NCBI GenBank assembly: GCA_963204845.1
Contig: CAUJIL010000102.1
Span: forward strand, 1-9,710
DNA length: 9,710 nucleotides
Source: Pseudomonadota bacterium
Lineage (GTDB): Bacteria; Pseudomonadota; Gammaproteobacteria; Pseudomonadales; UBA5518
Direction of reading: 5' to 3'
The translations under genes and the position numbers were made by a program. Positions 1 to 8,031 of the stretch are shown here, piece after piece. The first letter of the stretch is position 1. The number at the start of each line of letters is the position of its first letter. The notes beneath the pieces were generated by a model, which saw only the letters and a list, made by a program, of their open reading frames with translations, did not search any database and was not told the DNA's origin.

Positions 1-131
1 TGCGTGCGCTCGAGCGCATCGGCGACCACTCGCGCAACATCGCCGAGTACGTGTTCTACCTGGTCAAGGGCAAGGATCTGCGCCACACCGGGCTCGACGA
101 CCTCGAGTCCGCGGTGAAGAGCTGGAGCTGA
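1..131 (+). CDS. phoU: PhoU, phosphate signalling regulator, C-terminal end (5' truncated by window)
   Basis: The frame starting at base 3 reads RALERIGDHSRNIAEYVFYL and then VKGKDLRHT before ending at TGA 129-131. This is the conserved last helix of PhoU, with the typical GDH-RNIAEYV-YLVKGKD-RH signature. PhoU is a cytoplasmic three-helix-bundle repeat protein that links the PstSCAB phosphate transporter to the PhoR/PhoB two-component system and keeps the Pho regulon off when phosphate is plentiful. Only about 42 codons are visible, so the domain repeats and start cannot be checked. A pst operon is expected further left, but that is inference. The gene converges on gltA, with a hairpin starting six bases after the stop. 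Confidence 0.9.
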   Translation, partial: RALERIGDHSRNIAEYVFYLVKGKDLRHTGLDDLESAVKSWS

Positions 132-516
132 ACGCGCGCTCCGGCACGCCCCGAAGGGCGCGCCGGAGCGGTGGTGCGGATCTGGAGCGCCGGTCGATCG
201 GCACGTAGTCGCGTGGCGTGTAACCGGTGTAGAGCTGGCGCGGACGCCCGATCTTGTAGCTGGCGCTGATCATCTCGTGCCAGTGCGCGATCCAGCCGAT
301 CGTGCGCCCGGTCGCGAAGATAACCGTGAACATGTTGGTCGGGATGCCGAGCGCGCGCAGGATGATCCCCGAGTAGAAGTCCACGTTCGGGTAGAGCTTC
401 TTCTGGACGAAGTACTCGTCCTCGGTGGCGATGCGCTCGAGTTTCTGCGCGATGCGGAACAGCGGGTCCTTTTCCAGTCCGAGTTCCGACAGCACCTCGT
501 CGCAGGTCTGCGTCAT
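64..516 (-). pseudogene. gltA: Citrate synthase, C-terminal part, separated from the N-terminal part by an in-frame amber codon
   Basis: This is the continuation of gltA in the same frame after TAG 541-543; homology resumes at once with KFDPRAKVM (bases 540-514). It carries the catalytic aspartate in YPNVDFYSG (codon 365 of the full gene; E. coli Asp362), the active-site arginine in DPRA (codon 316; E. coli Arg314) and the conserved tail IGRPRQLYTGY. The first internal ATG is at 514-516, but the only SD-like bases (AAGG) are two nucleotides before it, so independent translation looks poor. Homology ends near codon 429 (about base 187), which matches the E. coli length of 427. The frame then stays open for about 40 more codons, through the hairpin and antisense to phoU, to TGA 64-66. 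That tail resembles no citrate synthase end. Alone, the fragment lacks both catalytic histidines. Confidence 0.75.
137..170. terminator. GC-rich hairpin between convergent phoU and gltA
   Basis: A near-perfect inverted repeat: nine paired bases (137-145 with 162-170), one A/C mismatch (146/161), then five more pairs (147-151 with 156-160) closing a CGAA tetraloop. It lies just after the phoU stop and near where gltA should end, so it probably serves as a two-way transcription end for the convergent genes. Neither strand has a T-run after the stem, so it is not a textbook intrinsic terminator. It may act as an mRNA 3'-end stabiliser or need Rho. Confidence 0.65.
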
Positions 517-540
517 GACCTTGGCGCGCGGGTCGAACTT

Positions 541-1473
<933 letters not shown>

Positions 1474-1533
1474 GGATCTACGGCTCCTTGCAACGTTTTC
1501 GGTGTGGGGCCGCGGTGCGGCGCGGGCGCTAAC

Positions 1534-1561
1534 TCTATAGATCGCGCACGCGCGTTGTCAA
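1534..1561 (-). promoter_or_regulatory. Predicted sigma70-type promoter of gltA
   Basis: On the minus strand a perfect TTGACA (-35, bases 1561-1556) is followed after 16 bp by TATAGA (-10, bases 1539-1534, four of six consensus matches). Transcription would start near base 1527, giving a leader of about 50 nt before the AAGGAG site and the ATG at 1473. The position and orientation fit gltA alone. Prediction from sequence only. Confidence 0.65.
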
Positions 1562-1597
1562 TTCGACTCGCTGGCAGCGCGGCGTGCGCGAGTCGAA
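1562..1597. promoter_or_regulatory. 10-bp perfect inverted repeat abutting the gltA -35 box
   Basis: TTCGACTCGC (1562-1571) is repeated as its exact reverse complement GCGAGTCGAA (1588-1597), with 16 bp between the arms. The left arm begins directly next to the predicted gltA -35 box, and the centre lies about 52 bp upstream of the predicted gltA start. Neither predicted promoter would transcribe it, so a DNA-level role is more likely than an RNA hairpin, for example a dimeric regulator site controlling gltA and perhaps the divergent sdh operon. The regulator is unknown; the arms match no operator I recognise. Confidence 0.45.
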
Positions 1598-1614
1598 CCG
1601 ACAACTCGGTCCGA
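1593..1614. repeat. Second inverted repeat, overlapping the first
   Basis: TCGAACCGA (1593-1601) and TCGGTCCGA (1606-1614) form nine positions of inverted symmetry with one mismatch around a CAAC centre; the inner five pairs are perfect. The left arm shares bases 1593-1597 with the larger repeat at 1562-1597, so a protein or a cruciform could occupy only one of them fully. It may be a second half-site cluster for the same regulator. In a GC-rich genome a repeat this short can also arise by chance. Confidence 0.3.
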
Positions 1615-1651
1615 TCCCTGCGAACAGCGCATTTTCCCGCGTGTGTGCGGT

Positions 1652-1680
1652 TTGTATTCGATGGGTCGCGTCCCTATAAT
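1652..1680 (+). promoter_or_regulatory. Predicted sigma70-type promoter of the sdhCDAB-sucAB-lpd operon
   Basis: A perfect TATAAT (-10) lies at 1675-1680, preceded at exactly 17 bp by TTGTAT (-35, 1652-1657, three of six matches). In this GC-rich region a full TATAAT is conspicuous. Transcription would start near 1687, giving a leader of about 100 nt before the sdhC GTG. No other promoter-like site is obvious between the genes downstream, so this is the likely promoter for the whole rightward cluster. Prediction from sequence only. Confidence 0.65.
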
Positions 1681-1706
1681 CCGCAGCGGTTCACGCTGCC
1701 GCTGCC

Positions 1707-1728
1707 GCGCGCCCCGCACGGGGTGCGC
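1707..1728 (+). other. Hairpin in the predicted sdhC mRNA leader
   Basis: GCGC (1707-1710) pairs with GCGC (1725-1728), then a G-T wobble (1711/1724), then CCCC (1712-1715) with GGGG (1720-1723) around a GCAC loop. It sits about 20 nt into the predicted transcript and ends 57 nt before the GTG start, so it does not mask the ribosome site. It may protect the 5' end of the mRNA. The rest of the leader shows nothing I recognise as a riboswitch. Confidence 0.35.
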
Positions 1729-1785
1729 AACAGCACGCGGACGCGCCTCCTCCCAACGGAATTTCTCAACGAAGGTATCCGAGCC

Positions 1786-2160
1786 GTGAAGCCAAACCGA
1801 CCCGTCAATCTGGACATCGGCACGATCGCGTTGCCGATCACTGCCTACGTCTCGATCCTGCACCGCGTCTCCGGCGTGGCCTCGGTGGTCGGGGCGGGCA
1901 TCCTGCTGTACCTGCTCGACCTCTCGCTGTCGGGCGAGGAAGGGTTCGCGCGCGTGCTGGAGCTGCTCGACTCGGTGCCCGCGAAGCTGCTGGTGTGGGC
2001 GGTGCTGGCGGCGCTGGTCTACCACTGCGTCGCCGGCGTAAAGCATCTGGTGATGGATCTGGGCTACGGCGAGTCGCTCGAGGGCGGGCGCCGGGCGGCG
2101 CGGGCGACCTTCGCGGTGGCGGCGGTTCTCATCGTTCTGACGGGGGTGTGGGTATGGTAA
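1786..2160 (+). CDS. sdhC: Succinate dehydrogenase cytochrome b556 subunit
   Basis: Large membrane anchor of succinate:quinone oxidoreductase (complex II), which with SdhD holds heme b and the ubiquinone site in the inner membrane. I place the start at GTG 1786, with GAAGG ten bases upstream, because the protein then begins VKPNRPVNLDIGTI like E. coli SdhC (NKRPVNLDL); upstream in-frame codons show no homology. Length is 124 residues, near the usual 129. Three hydrophobic segments lie at about 18-44, 65-90 and 106-124. The quinone-site motif SILHRVSG is at 23-30. His80 in VYHCVAGVKH matches the heme ligand His84 of E. coli, and HLVMDLGYGE follows as in the family. Its TAA overlaps the sdhD start, suggesting translational coupling. 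Confidence 0.93.
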   Translation: MKPNRPVNLDIGTIALPITAYVSILHRVSGVASVVGAGILLYLLDLSLSGEEGFARVLELLDSVPAKLLVWAVLAALVYHCVAGVKHLVMDLGYGESLEGGRRAARATFAVAAVLIVLTGVWVW

Positions 2161-2522
2161 CGGCAGTCACGAACTACGGCCGCAGCGGCCTGCACGACTG
2201 GATCCTGCAGCGCGTCACCGCGCTCATCCTGCTCGCCTGGGTGCTGTGCGTGGGTGGCATCCTGGTGTTCTCGCCGTCGCTGGACTACGCGACCTGGCGC
2301 GGGCATTTCGCCGGCACACCGATGAAGATCTTCAGCATGATGGCGATCGTATCCATCGTGGTGCACGCGTGGATCGGCCTGTGGACGGTCGGCACCGACT
2401 ACTTCACCGAGCGGCTGCTCGGCGCGAAGGGCAACGTGATCCGGTGGATTTTCCAGGCCGCCTGCGGCCTGGTGCTGTTCGCGTACCTCGTCTGGGGCGC
2501 ACAGATCTTGTGGGGTAATTGA
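2154..2522 (+). CDS. sdhD: Succinate dehydrogenase hydrophobic membrane anchor subunit
   Basis: Small membrane anchor of complex II. ATG 2154 overlaps the last bases of sdhC, and a G-rich stretch (GGGGGTGTGGGT) lies just upstream as ribosome site. The 122-residue protein begins MVTAVTNYGRSGLHDWILQR, the expected SdhD start; upstream in-frame codons lie inside sdhC and are not homologous. Three membrane segments lie at about 19-39, 57-79 and 96-119. His71 in VVHAWIG is the second axial heme ligand, and Asp82-Tyr83 matches the ubiquinone-site pair DY of E. coli SdhD; all three have the same numbering as in E. coli. The TGA stop lies two bases before the sdhA ATG. Confidence 0.93.
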   Translation: MVTAVTNYGRSGLHDWILQRVTALILLAWVLCVGGILVFSPSLDYATWRGHFAGTPMKIFSMMAIVSIVVHAWIGLWTVGTDYFTERLLGAKGNVIRWIFQAACGLVLFAYLVWGAQILWGN

Positions 2523-2524
2523 GA

Positions 2525-4297
2525 ATGACGCGAATCCGCACTCTGAGTTTCGATGGCGTGATCGTGGGCGGCGGCGGCGCCGGGATGCGCGCCGCGCTGC
2601 AGCTGGCGCAGTCGGGCTATCGCACCGCGGTGATCTCCAAGGTGTTCCCGACCCGCTCGCACACCGTCTCGGCGCAGGGCGGCATCACCTGCGCCATCGC
2701 CAGCGCCGATCCCGGCGACGACTGGCGCTGGCACATGTACGACACCGTCAAGGGCTCCGACTACATCGGTGACCAGGACGCCATCGAGTACATGTGCTCG
2801 GTGGGCCCGCAGGCGGTGTTCGAGATGGAGCACCTCGGGCTGCCGTTCTCGCGCACCGAGGAGGGTCGCATCTACCAGCGGCCCTTCGGCGGCCAGAGCA
2901 AGGACTACGGGCGCGGCGGCCAGGCCGCGCGCACCTGCGCGGCGGCGGACCGCACCGGCCACGCGCTGCTGCACACGCTGTTCCAGGCCAACCTGAAGAG
3001 CCGCACCGCGTTCCTGAACGAATGGTTCGCGGTCGACCTGGTCAGGAACCAGGACGGCGCGGTGGTCGGCGTGATCGCGATCTGCATGGAAACCGGCGAG
3101 ACGGTGTACGTGAAGTCGCGCGCGACGGTGCTCGCCACCGGCGGCGCCGGGCGGATCTACGCCTCGACGACCAACGCCCACATCAACACCGGCGACGGCG
3201 TCGGCATGGCGCTGCGCGCCGGCTTCCCGGTGCAGGACATCGAGATGTGGCAGTTCCACCCGACGGGCATCGCCGGCGCCGGGGTGCTGGTCACCGAGGG
3301 CTGCCGCGGCGAGGGCGGCTACCTGCTGAACAAGGACGGCGAGCGCTTCATGGAGCGTTATGCGCCGAACGCCAAGGACCTCGCGGGCCGCGACGTGGTC
3401 GCGCGCTCGATGATCAAGGAGATCATCGACGGCCGGGGCTGCGGTCCCGACGGCGACCACGTGTACCTGAAGCTCGATCACCTCGGGGCCGATGTGCTCG
3501 AATCGCGGCTGCCGGGCATCTGCGAGCTGTCGAAGACCTTCGCCCACGTCGATCCGGTGCGCGAGCCGATCCCCGTCGTGCCGACCTGCCACTACATGAT
3601 GGGCGGCATTCCGACCAACGTGCACGGCCAGGCGCTGACGCAGGACGCCGACGGCAACGACCACGTGATCCCCGGCCTGTTCGCGTGCGGCGAGGTGGCT
3701 TGCGTGTCGGTGCACGGTGCCAACCGGCTCGGCGGCAACTCGCTGCTCGACCTGATCGTGTTCGGCCGCGCCTCGGGCCTGTTCATCGAGAAGGCGCTGC
3801 GCGAGGGCATCGAGTACCGCGACGCCTCCGGGACCGACGTCGACCGGGCGATGGCGCGCCTCGATCGCCTGAACGCCTCGAAGGACGGCGAGGCGGTGGC
3901 GCCGCTGCGCAGGGAACTGCAGACCGTGATGCAGAACTTCTTCGGTGTGTTCCGCACCGGCGAGAAGATGCGCGAGGGTGTGGCCAGCCTCGCGGCGCTG
4001 CGCCCGCGCATCGAGAACCTGCACCTGAAGGACAAGTCGCAGGTGTTCAACACCGCGCGCCTCGAGGCGCTCGAGCTGCAGAACCTGCTCGAGGTCGCCG
4101 AGTCGACCGCGATCGCCGCCGAGGCGCGCACCGAGAGCCGCGGCGCCCACGCGCGGGAAGACTACCCGGAGCGCGACGACGAGAACTGGCTGTGCCATTC
4201 GCTGTTCTTCCCGGGCGAGAAGCGCCTCGGCCGGCGCGGGGTGAACTTCGCGCCGAAGACGGTCGACACGTTCGAGCCCATGAAGCGCACCTACTGA
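2525..4297 (+). CDS. sdhA: Succinate dehydrogenase flavoprotein subunit
   Basis: Catalytic subunit that oxidises succinate to fumarate and passes electrons through FAD to SdhB, on the cytoplasmic face of the inner membrane. Length is 590 residues (E. coli 588). The FAD dinucleotide motif GGGGAG is at 15-20, and the covalent-FAD histidine is His46 in RSHTVSAQGG. Active-site residues are present: His245 (QFHPTG), Arg289 (AGRDVVAR), His356 (CHYMMGG) and Arg401 (GANRLGGNS). They match E. coli His242, Arg286, His354 and Arg399. The C-terminal helical domain ends in the usual VDTFEPMKRTY. An in-frame TTG at 2519 overlaps the sdhD stop, but ATG 2525 is better placed, nine bases after GGGG. No gene for the flavinylation factor SdhE is seen in the window. 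Confidence 0.97.
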   Translation: MTRIRTLSFDGVIVGGGGAGMRAALQLAQSGYRTAVISKVFPTRSHTVSAQGGITCAIASADPGDDWRWHMYDTVKGSDYIGDQDAIEYMCSVGPQAVFEMEHLGLPFSRTEEGRIYQRPFGGQSKDYGRGGQAARTCAAADRTGHALLHTLFQANLKSRTAFLNEWFAVDLVRNQDGAVVGVIAICMETGETVYVKSRATVLATGGAGRIYASTTNAHINTGDGVGMALRAGFPVQDIEMWQFHPTGIAGAGVLVTEGCRGEGGYLLNKDGERFMERYAPNAKDLAGRDVVARSMIKEIIDGRGCGPDGDHVYLKLDHLGADVLESRLPGICELSKTFAHVDPVREPIPVVPTCHYMMGGIPTNVHGQALTQDADGNDHVIPGLFACGEVACVSVHGANRLGGNSLLDLIVFGRASGLFIEKALREGIEYRDASGTDVDRAMARLDRLNASKDGEAVAPLRRELQTVMQNFFGVFRTGEKMREGVASLAALRPRIENLHLKDKSQVFNTARLEALELQNLLEVAESTAIAAEARTESRGAHAREDYPERDDENWLCHSLFFPGEKRLGRRGVNFAPKTVDTFEPMKRTY

Positions 4298-4312
4298 CCG
4301 GGGATTCCGTAC

Positions 4313-5017
4313 ATGCTGCAAGTGAGTGTCTATCGCTACAACCCCGAGACCGACCGCGAGCCCTCGATGCAGGAGCTGCAGGTCGACACCGGTGGCCGGG
4401 ACCTGATGGTGCTCGACGTGCTCGAGCTGCTGAAGGCGCAGGATCCCTCGCTGACCTACCGCCGCTCCTGCCGCGAGGGCGTGTGCGGTTCCGACGGCGT
4501 GAACATGAACGGCAGGAACGGGCTGGCCTGCATCACGCCGCTGTCCGCGATCGCGAAGAACAAGCGCCTGGTGATCCGCCCGCTGCCGGGGCTGCCGGTG
4601 GTGCGCGACCTCGTGGTCGACATGACGATGTTCTACCGCCAGTACGAGAAGGTGAAGCCGTACCTGATCAACGACCAGCCGCCGCCGGCGATCGAGCGGC
4701 TGCAGTCGCCCGAGGAGCGCGCCAGGCTCGACGGTCTGTACGAGTGCATCCTGTGCGCGTGTTGCTCGACCGCGTGCCCCTCGTTCTGGTGGAACCCGGA
4801 CCGTTTCATCGGTCCCTCGGGGCTGCTGCAGGCCTACCGCTTCCTGATCGACAGCCGCGACACCGCGACCGAGGAACGGCTCGCCGAGCTCGACGACCCG
4901 TACAGCGTGTTCCGCTGCCACGGCATCCAGAACTGCGTGGCGGTGTGTCCGAAGAACCTGAACCCGACGCAGGCGATCGGACACATCCGCAACATGTTGC
5001 TCGCGCGGGGAACCTGA
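4313..5017 (+). CDS. sdhB: Succinate dehydrogenase iron-sulfur subunit
   Basis: Electron-transfer subunit that links the SdhA flavin to quinone through three iron-sulfur clusters. Length is 234 residues (E. coli 238). The N-terminal ferredoxin domain holds the [2Fe-2S] ligands Cys53, Cys58, Asp61 and Cys73 (SCREGVCGSDG...GLAC); the Asp ligand is as in E. coli. The C-terminal domain holds CILCACCSTACP (Cys145, 148, 151 for [4Fe-4S] and Cys155 for [3Fe-4S]), then CHGIQNCVAVCP (Cys202, 208, 212). PSFWW and His203 correspond to residues near the ubiquinone pocket. ATG 4313 lies eight bases after GGGGA, and the gap to sdhA is 15 bp, so the gene is part of the same operon. Confidence 0.97.
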   Translation: MLQVSVYRYNPETDREPSMQELQVDTGGRDLMVLDVLELLKAQDPSLTYRRSCREGVCGSDGVNMNGRNGLACITPLSAIAKNKRLVIRPLPGLPVVRDLVVDMTMFYRQYEKVKPYLINDQPPPAIERLQSPEERARLDGLYECILCACCSTACPSFWWNPDRFIGPSGLLQAYRFLIDSRDTATEERLAELDDPYSVFRCHGIQNCVAVCPKNLNPTQAIGHIRNMLLARGT

Positions 5018-5086
5018 GCGCGCGGCGCGCGGGGCGATGAACCGTAGCCCGGCCCGCCGTCGTATCCGCTGGAGGGAACCGGCAGG

Positions 5087-5108
5087 CGAGCGGGCGTCGG
5101 ACCGCTCG
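5087..5108 (+). other. Small hairpin in the sdhB-sucA gap
   Basis: CGAGCGG (5087-5093) and CCGCTCG (5102-5108) form a perfect 7-bp stem with an 8-nt loop in the 125-bp gap between sdhB and sucA. No T-run follows, so it is unlikely to stop transcription fully. It could be an mRNA processing or stabilising element between the sdh and suc parts of the operon. I see no clear promoter or small gene in this gap; the only other feature is the sucA ribosome site GGAGG at 5131-5135. Confidence 0.3.
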
Positions 5109-5142
5109 GTGCTGTCGGTCAAATCGGCGTGGAGGCCAGGGC

Positions 5143-7995
5143 ATGCAGCAGGGCGACATGGAGCTGCAGTGGAGCAGTTCGCACATATCGGGTGGCAACG
5201 CAGCCTACGTCGAGGCGATCTACGAAGCCTACCTGCGTGACCCGAATTCGATAGCGCCCGGGTGGCGCGACTATTTCGATCGCCTGCCGCGCACGGACGG
5301 CGGTGCGATCGACGTCCCGCATTCGACCGTGCAGGAGCACTTCGCGCTGCTCGGACGGCAGAAGTGCCGCCCGCAGCCGGCCGTGCATCCCGGCATCAGC
5401 ACCGAGTACGAGCGCAAGCAGGTGCGCGTGGTGCAGCTGATCAGCGCGTACCGTCAGCGCGGTCACCAGAAGGCGCGCCTCGATCCGCTCGGCCTCGCGG
5501 ACCGCGCGCAGGTGCCGGACCTCGAGCTGGCGTTCCACCAGCTGTCCGAAGCGGACTTCGACACCGTATTCCAGACCGGATCGCTGTACATCGGCAAGGC
5601 CGAGGCGACGCTGCGCGAGATCGTCGAGGCGCTCGAGCGCACCTACTGCCACACGGTCGGCGCGGAGTTCATGCACATCGTCTCCACCGAGGAGCGGCAG
5701 TGGATCCAGGGCCGCATGGACAGCGTGCGCGCCGCTCCGGTCTATCCGCCCGAAGTCCGGCGCCACCTGCTCGAACGCCTCACCGCCGCCGAGGGGTTGG
5801 AGCAGTTCCTCGCCGCGCGCTACCCGGGAGCCAAGCGCTTCGGCCTCGAGGGCGGCGAGAGCCTGATCCCGATGCTCGACGAGGTGGTGCAGCGCTTGGG
5901 CGGCTATGGCGTGCAGGAGATCGTGGTCGGCATGGCGCACCGCGGCCGGCTGGCGGTGCTGGTCAACATCTTCGGCAAGAACCCGGGCAGCCTGTTCGAG
6001 GAATTCGAGGGGCGCGCGATCTACCAGGGCTCCGGCGACGTGAAGTACCACCAGGGCTTCTCGTCGAACGTGATGACGCCGGGCGGCGAGATGCACATCG
6101 CGCTGGCGTTCAACCCCTCGCACCTGGAGATCGTCGCGCCGGTGGTCGAGGGTTCGGTGCGCGCGCGCCAGGACCGGCGCGGTGACGCACTGCGCGATCA
6201 TGTGGTTCCCGTGATCATCCACGGCGATGCGTCCTTCGCGGGCCAGGGCGTGGTGATGGAAACCTTCCAGATGTCGCAGACGCGCGGCTTCGGCACCGGC
6301 GGCACCGTGCACGTGGTGATCAACAACCAGGTTGGTTTCACGACCAGTTGCCCGCAGGACGCGCGCTCGACCGAGTACTGCACCGACGTTGCCAAGATGG
6401 TGCAGGCGCCGATCTTCCACGTGAACGGAGACGACCCCGAGGCGGTGCTGTTCGTGACCCAGCTGGCGGTGGATTTCCGCCAGCGTTTCCGCAACGACGT
6501 GGTGATCGACCTGGTCTGCTACCGCCGCCGCGGCCACAACGAGGCCGACGAGCCGGCCGCCACACAACCGCTGATGTACCAGAAGATCCGCAATCACCCG
6601 ACCACGCGGGCGATCTACGCCGAGCGGCTGATCGCCGAGGGCGTGCTCGATGGCGCGCAGGAACGCGCGCTGGTCAATGGCTACCGTGCGGCGCTCGAGA
6701 GCGGCCAGCACGTGGCGAAGAGCCTGGTCACCGCGCCGAACCAGGCGCTGTACGTCGACTGGCGGCCGTACATCGGCCACCCGACCACCGCCTCCGGCGA
6801 CACGCGCGTCGAACTGCCGCGCCTGCAGGAGATCGCCGCGCGCATGTGCGCGGTGCCCGACGGCTTCGTGCTGCAGCGCCAGGTGCAGAAGATCTACGAG
6901 GACCGCCGCCTGATGAGCGCGGCGGCAACGCCGGTCAACTGGGGCTTCGCCGAACTGCTGGCCTACGCGACGCTGCTCGAGGAAGGTTTCCTGGTACGCC
7001 TGACCGGGCAGGACGTGGGGCGCGGCACCTTCGCGCACCGGCACGCAGTGCTGCACAACCAGAAGGACGGCAGCGTGCACGTGCCGCTGCAGCACCTCGC
7101 GGACGCGCAGGCGCCGTTCCACATCCACGACTCGCTGCTCAGCGAGCTCGCGGCGCTCGGCTTCGAGTACGGCTACGCGACCACGACGCCGCGGGCGCTG
7201 ATCCTGTGGGAGGCGCAGTTCGGCGACTTCGCCAACGGTGCGCAGATCGTGATCGACCAGTTCATCACCAGCGGCGAGCACAAGTGGGCGCGGCTGTGCG
7301 GACTGACGATGCTGCTGCCCCACGGCTACGAGGGGCAGGGGCCGGAGCATTCCTCGGCGCGCCTGGAGCGCTTCCTGCAGCTCTGCGCCGAGCACAACAT
7401 CCAGATCTGCGTGCCGACCACGCCGGCGCAGATCTACCATCTGCTGCGCCGCCAGGCGGTGCGCCCGCTGCGCAAGCCGCTGGTGGTGTTCACGCCGAAG
7501 AGCCTGCTGCGCCACAAGGACGCGATATCGGAGCTGACCGAACTCGCCGGCGGGCGTTTCCGCACCGTGATCCCCGAAACCGATGCACTGGATCCGGAGG
7601 AGGTGACGCGGGTCGTGCTGTGCAGCGGCAAGGTGTATTACGAACTGCGCGACGTGCGCAACGAGCACGCGCTGCCGCACGTCGCGATCGTGCGCATCGA
7701 GCAGCTGTACCCGTTCCCGCCACAGGAACTGCTGGCGGCACTCGCGCCGTACCGCAACCTGCTCGAGGTCACGTGGTGCCAGGAAGAGCCGCAGAACCAG
7801 GGCGCGTGGTTCAGCAGCCAGCACCACATGCGCCAGGTGGTGCGCGAGCACAACCGCGACCTGTACCTCGAGTACGCCGGCCGCGAGGCCTCGGCGGCGC
7901 CCGCGGCGGGCTACAGCGCGCTGCACCTGGCGCAGCAGGAAAAGCTCGTGCGCGATGCGCTCGGCATGCAGGTGCCGCGCTGGCCGAATCCGTGA
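5143..7995 (+). CDS. sucA: 2-oxoglutarate dehydrogenase E1 component (thiamine diphosphate dependent)
   Basis: Decarboxylates 2-oxoglutarate and transfers the succinyl group to the lipoyl arm of SucB, making succinyl-CoA in the TCA cycle. Length is 950 residues (E. coli 933). Order of parts: the N-terminal segment AYVEAIYEAYLRDP (about 21-34), the thiamine-binding E1 domain (about 195-520), the transketolase-like pyrimidine domain (about 597-790) and the C-terminal domain to about 945. Active-site His266 (GMAHRGR) and His303 (VKYHQGFSS) match E. coli His260 and His298. The thiamine/Mg motif runs from Gly361-Asp362 (HGDASFAGQG) to Asn394-Asn395 (INNQVGF). GPEHSSARLER lies near residue 734. ATG 5143 has GGAGG seven bases upstream; ATG 5158 is a less favoured alternative. 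The C-terminus is slightly extended (QVPRWPNP). Confidence 0.97.
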   Translation: MQQGDMELQWSSSHISGGNAAYVEAIYEAYLRDPNSIAPGWRDYFDRLPRTDGGAIDVPHSTVQEHFALLGRQKCRPQPAVHPGISTEYERKQVRVVQLISAYRQRGHQKARLDPLGLADRAQVPDLELAFHQLSEADFDTVFQTGSLYIGKAEATLREIVEALERTYCHTVGAEFMHIVSTEERQWIQGRMDSVRAAPVYPPEVRRHLLERLTAAEGLEQFLAARYPGAKRFGLEGGESLIPMLDEVVQRLGGYGVQEIVVGMAHRGRLAVLVNIFGKNPGSLFEEFEGRAIYQGSGDVKYHQGFSSNVMTPGGEMHIALAFNPSHLEIVAPVVEGSVRARQDRRGDALRDHVVPVIIHGDASFAGQGVVMETFQMSQTRGFGTGGTVHVVINNQVGFTTSCPQDARSTEYCTDVAKMVQAPIFHVNGDDPEAVLFVTQLAVDFRQRFRNDVVIDLVCYRRRGHNEADEPAATQPLMYQKIRNHPTTRAIYAERLIAEGVLDGAQERALVNGYRAALESGQHVAKSLVTAPNQALYVDWRPYIGHPTTASGDTRVELPRLQEIAARMCAVPDGFVLQRQVQKIYEDRRLMSAAATPVNWGFAELLAYATLLEEGFLVRLTGQDVGRGTFAHRHAVLHNQKDGSVHVPLQHLADAQAPFHIHDSLLSELAALGFEYGYATTTPRALILWEAQFGDFANGAQIVIDQFITSGEHKWARLCGLTMLLPHGYEGQGPEHSSARLERFLQLCAEHNIQICVPTTPAQIYHLLRRQAVRPLRKPLVVFTPKSLLRHKDAISELTELAGGRFRTVIPETDALDPEEVTRVVLCSGKVYYELRDVRNEHALPHVAIVRIEQLYPFPPQELLAALAPYRNLLEVTWCQEEPQNQGAWFSSQHHMRQVVREHNRDLYLEYAGREASAAPAAGYSALHLAQQEKLVRDALGMQVPRWPNP

Positions 7996-8031
7996 TTCGA
8001 GTCGCCGTAAACCCGACAGGAACTCGCAGCA

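Noticed and set aside
1562..1614. Possible tRNA remnant, because the minus strand contains GGTTCGACTC like a tRNA T-arm
   Set aside because: No acceptor stem, D-arm or anticodon arm can be laid out around it; the match is explained by the inverted repeat.
2794..5040. Long plus-strand frame overlapping sdhA and sdhB
   Set aside because: Out-of-frame reading of sdhA and sdhB; Arg/Ala/Pro-rich, no homology, and no ribosome site to support it.
2399..5122. Very long open frame on the minus strand opposite sdhA and sdhB
   Set aside because: It is an antisense shadow of GC-rich coding sequence: rich in His, Arg, Ala and Val, no recognisable domain, and it covers two genes with complete family conservation.
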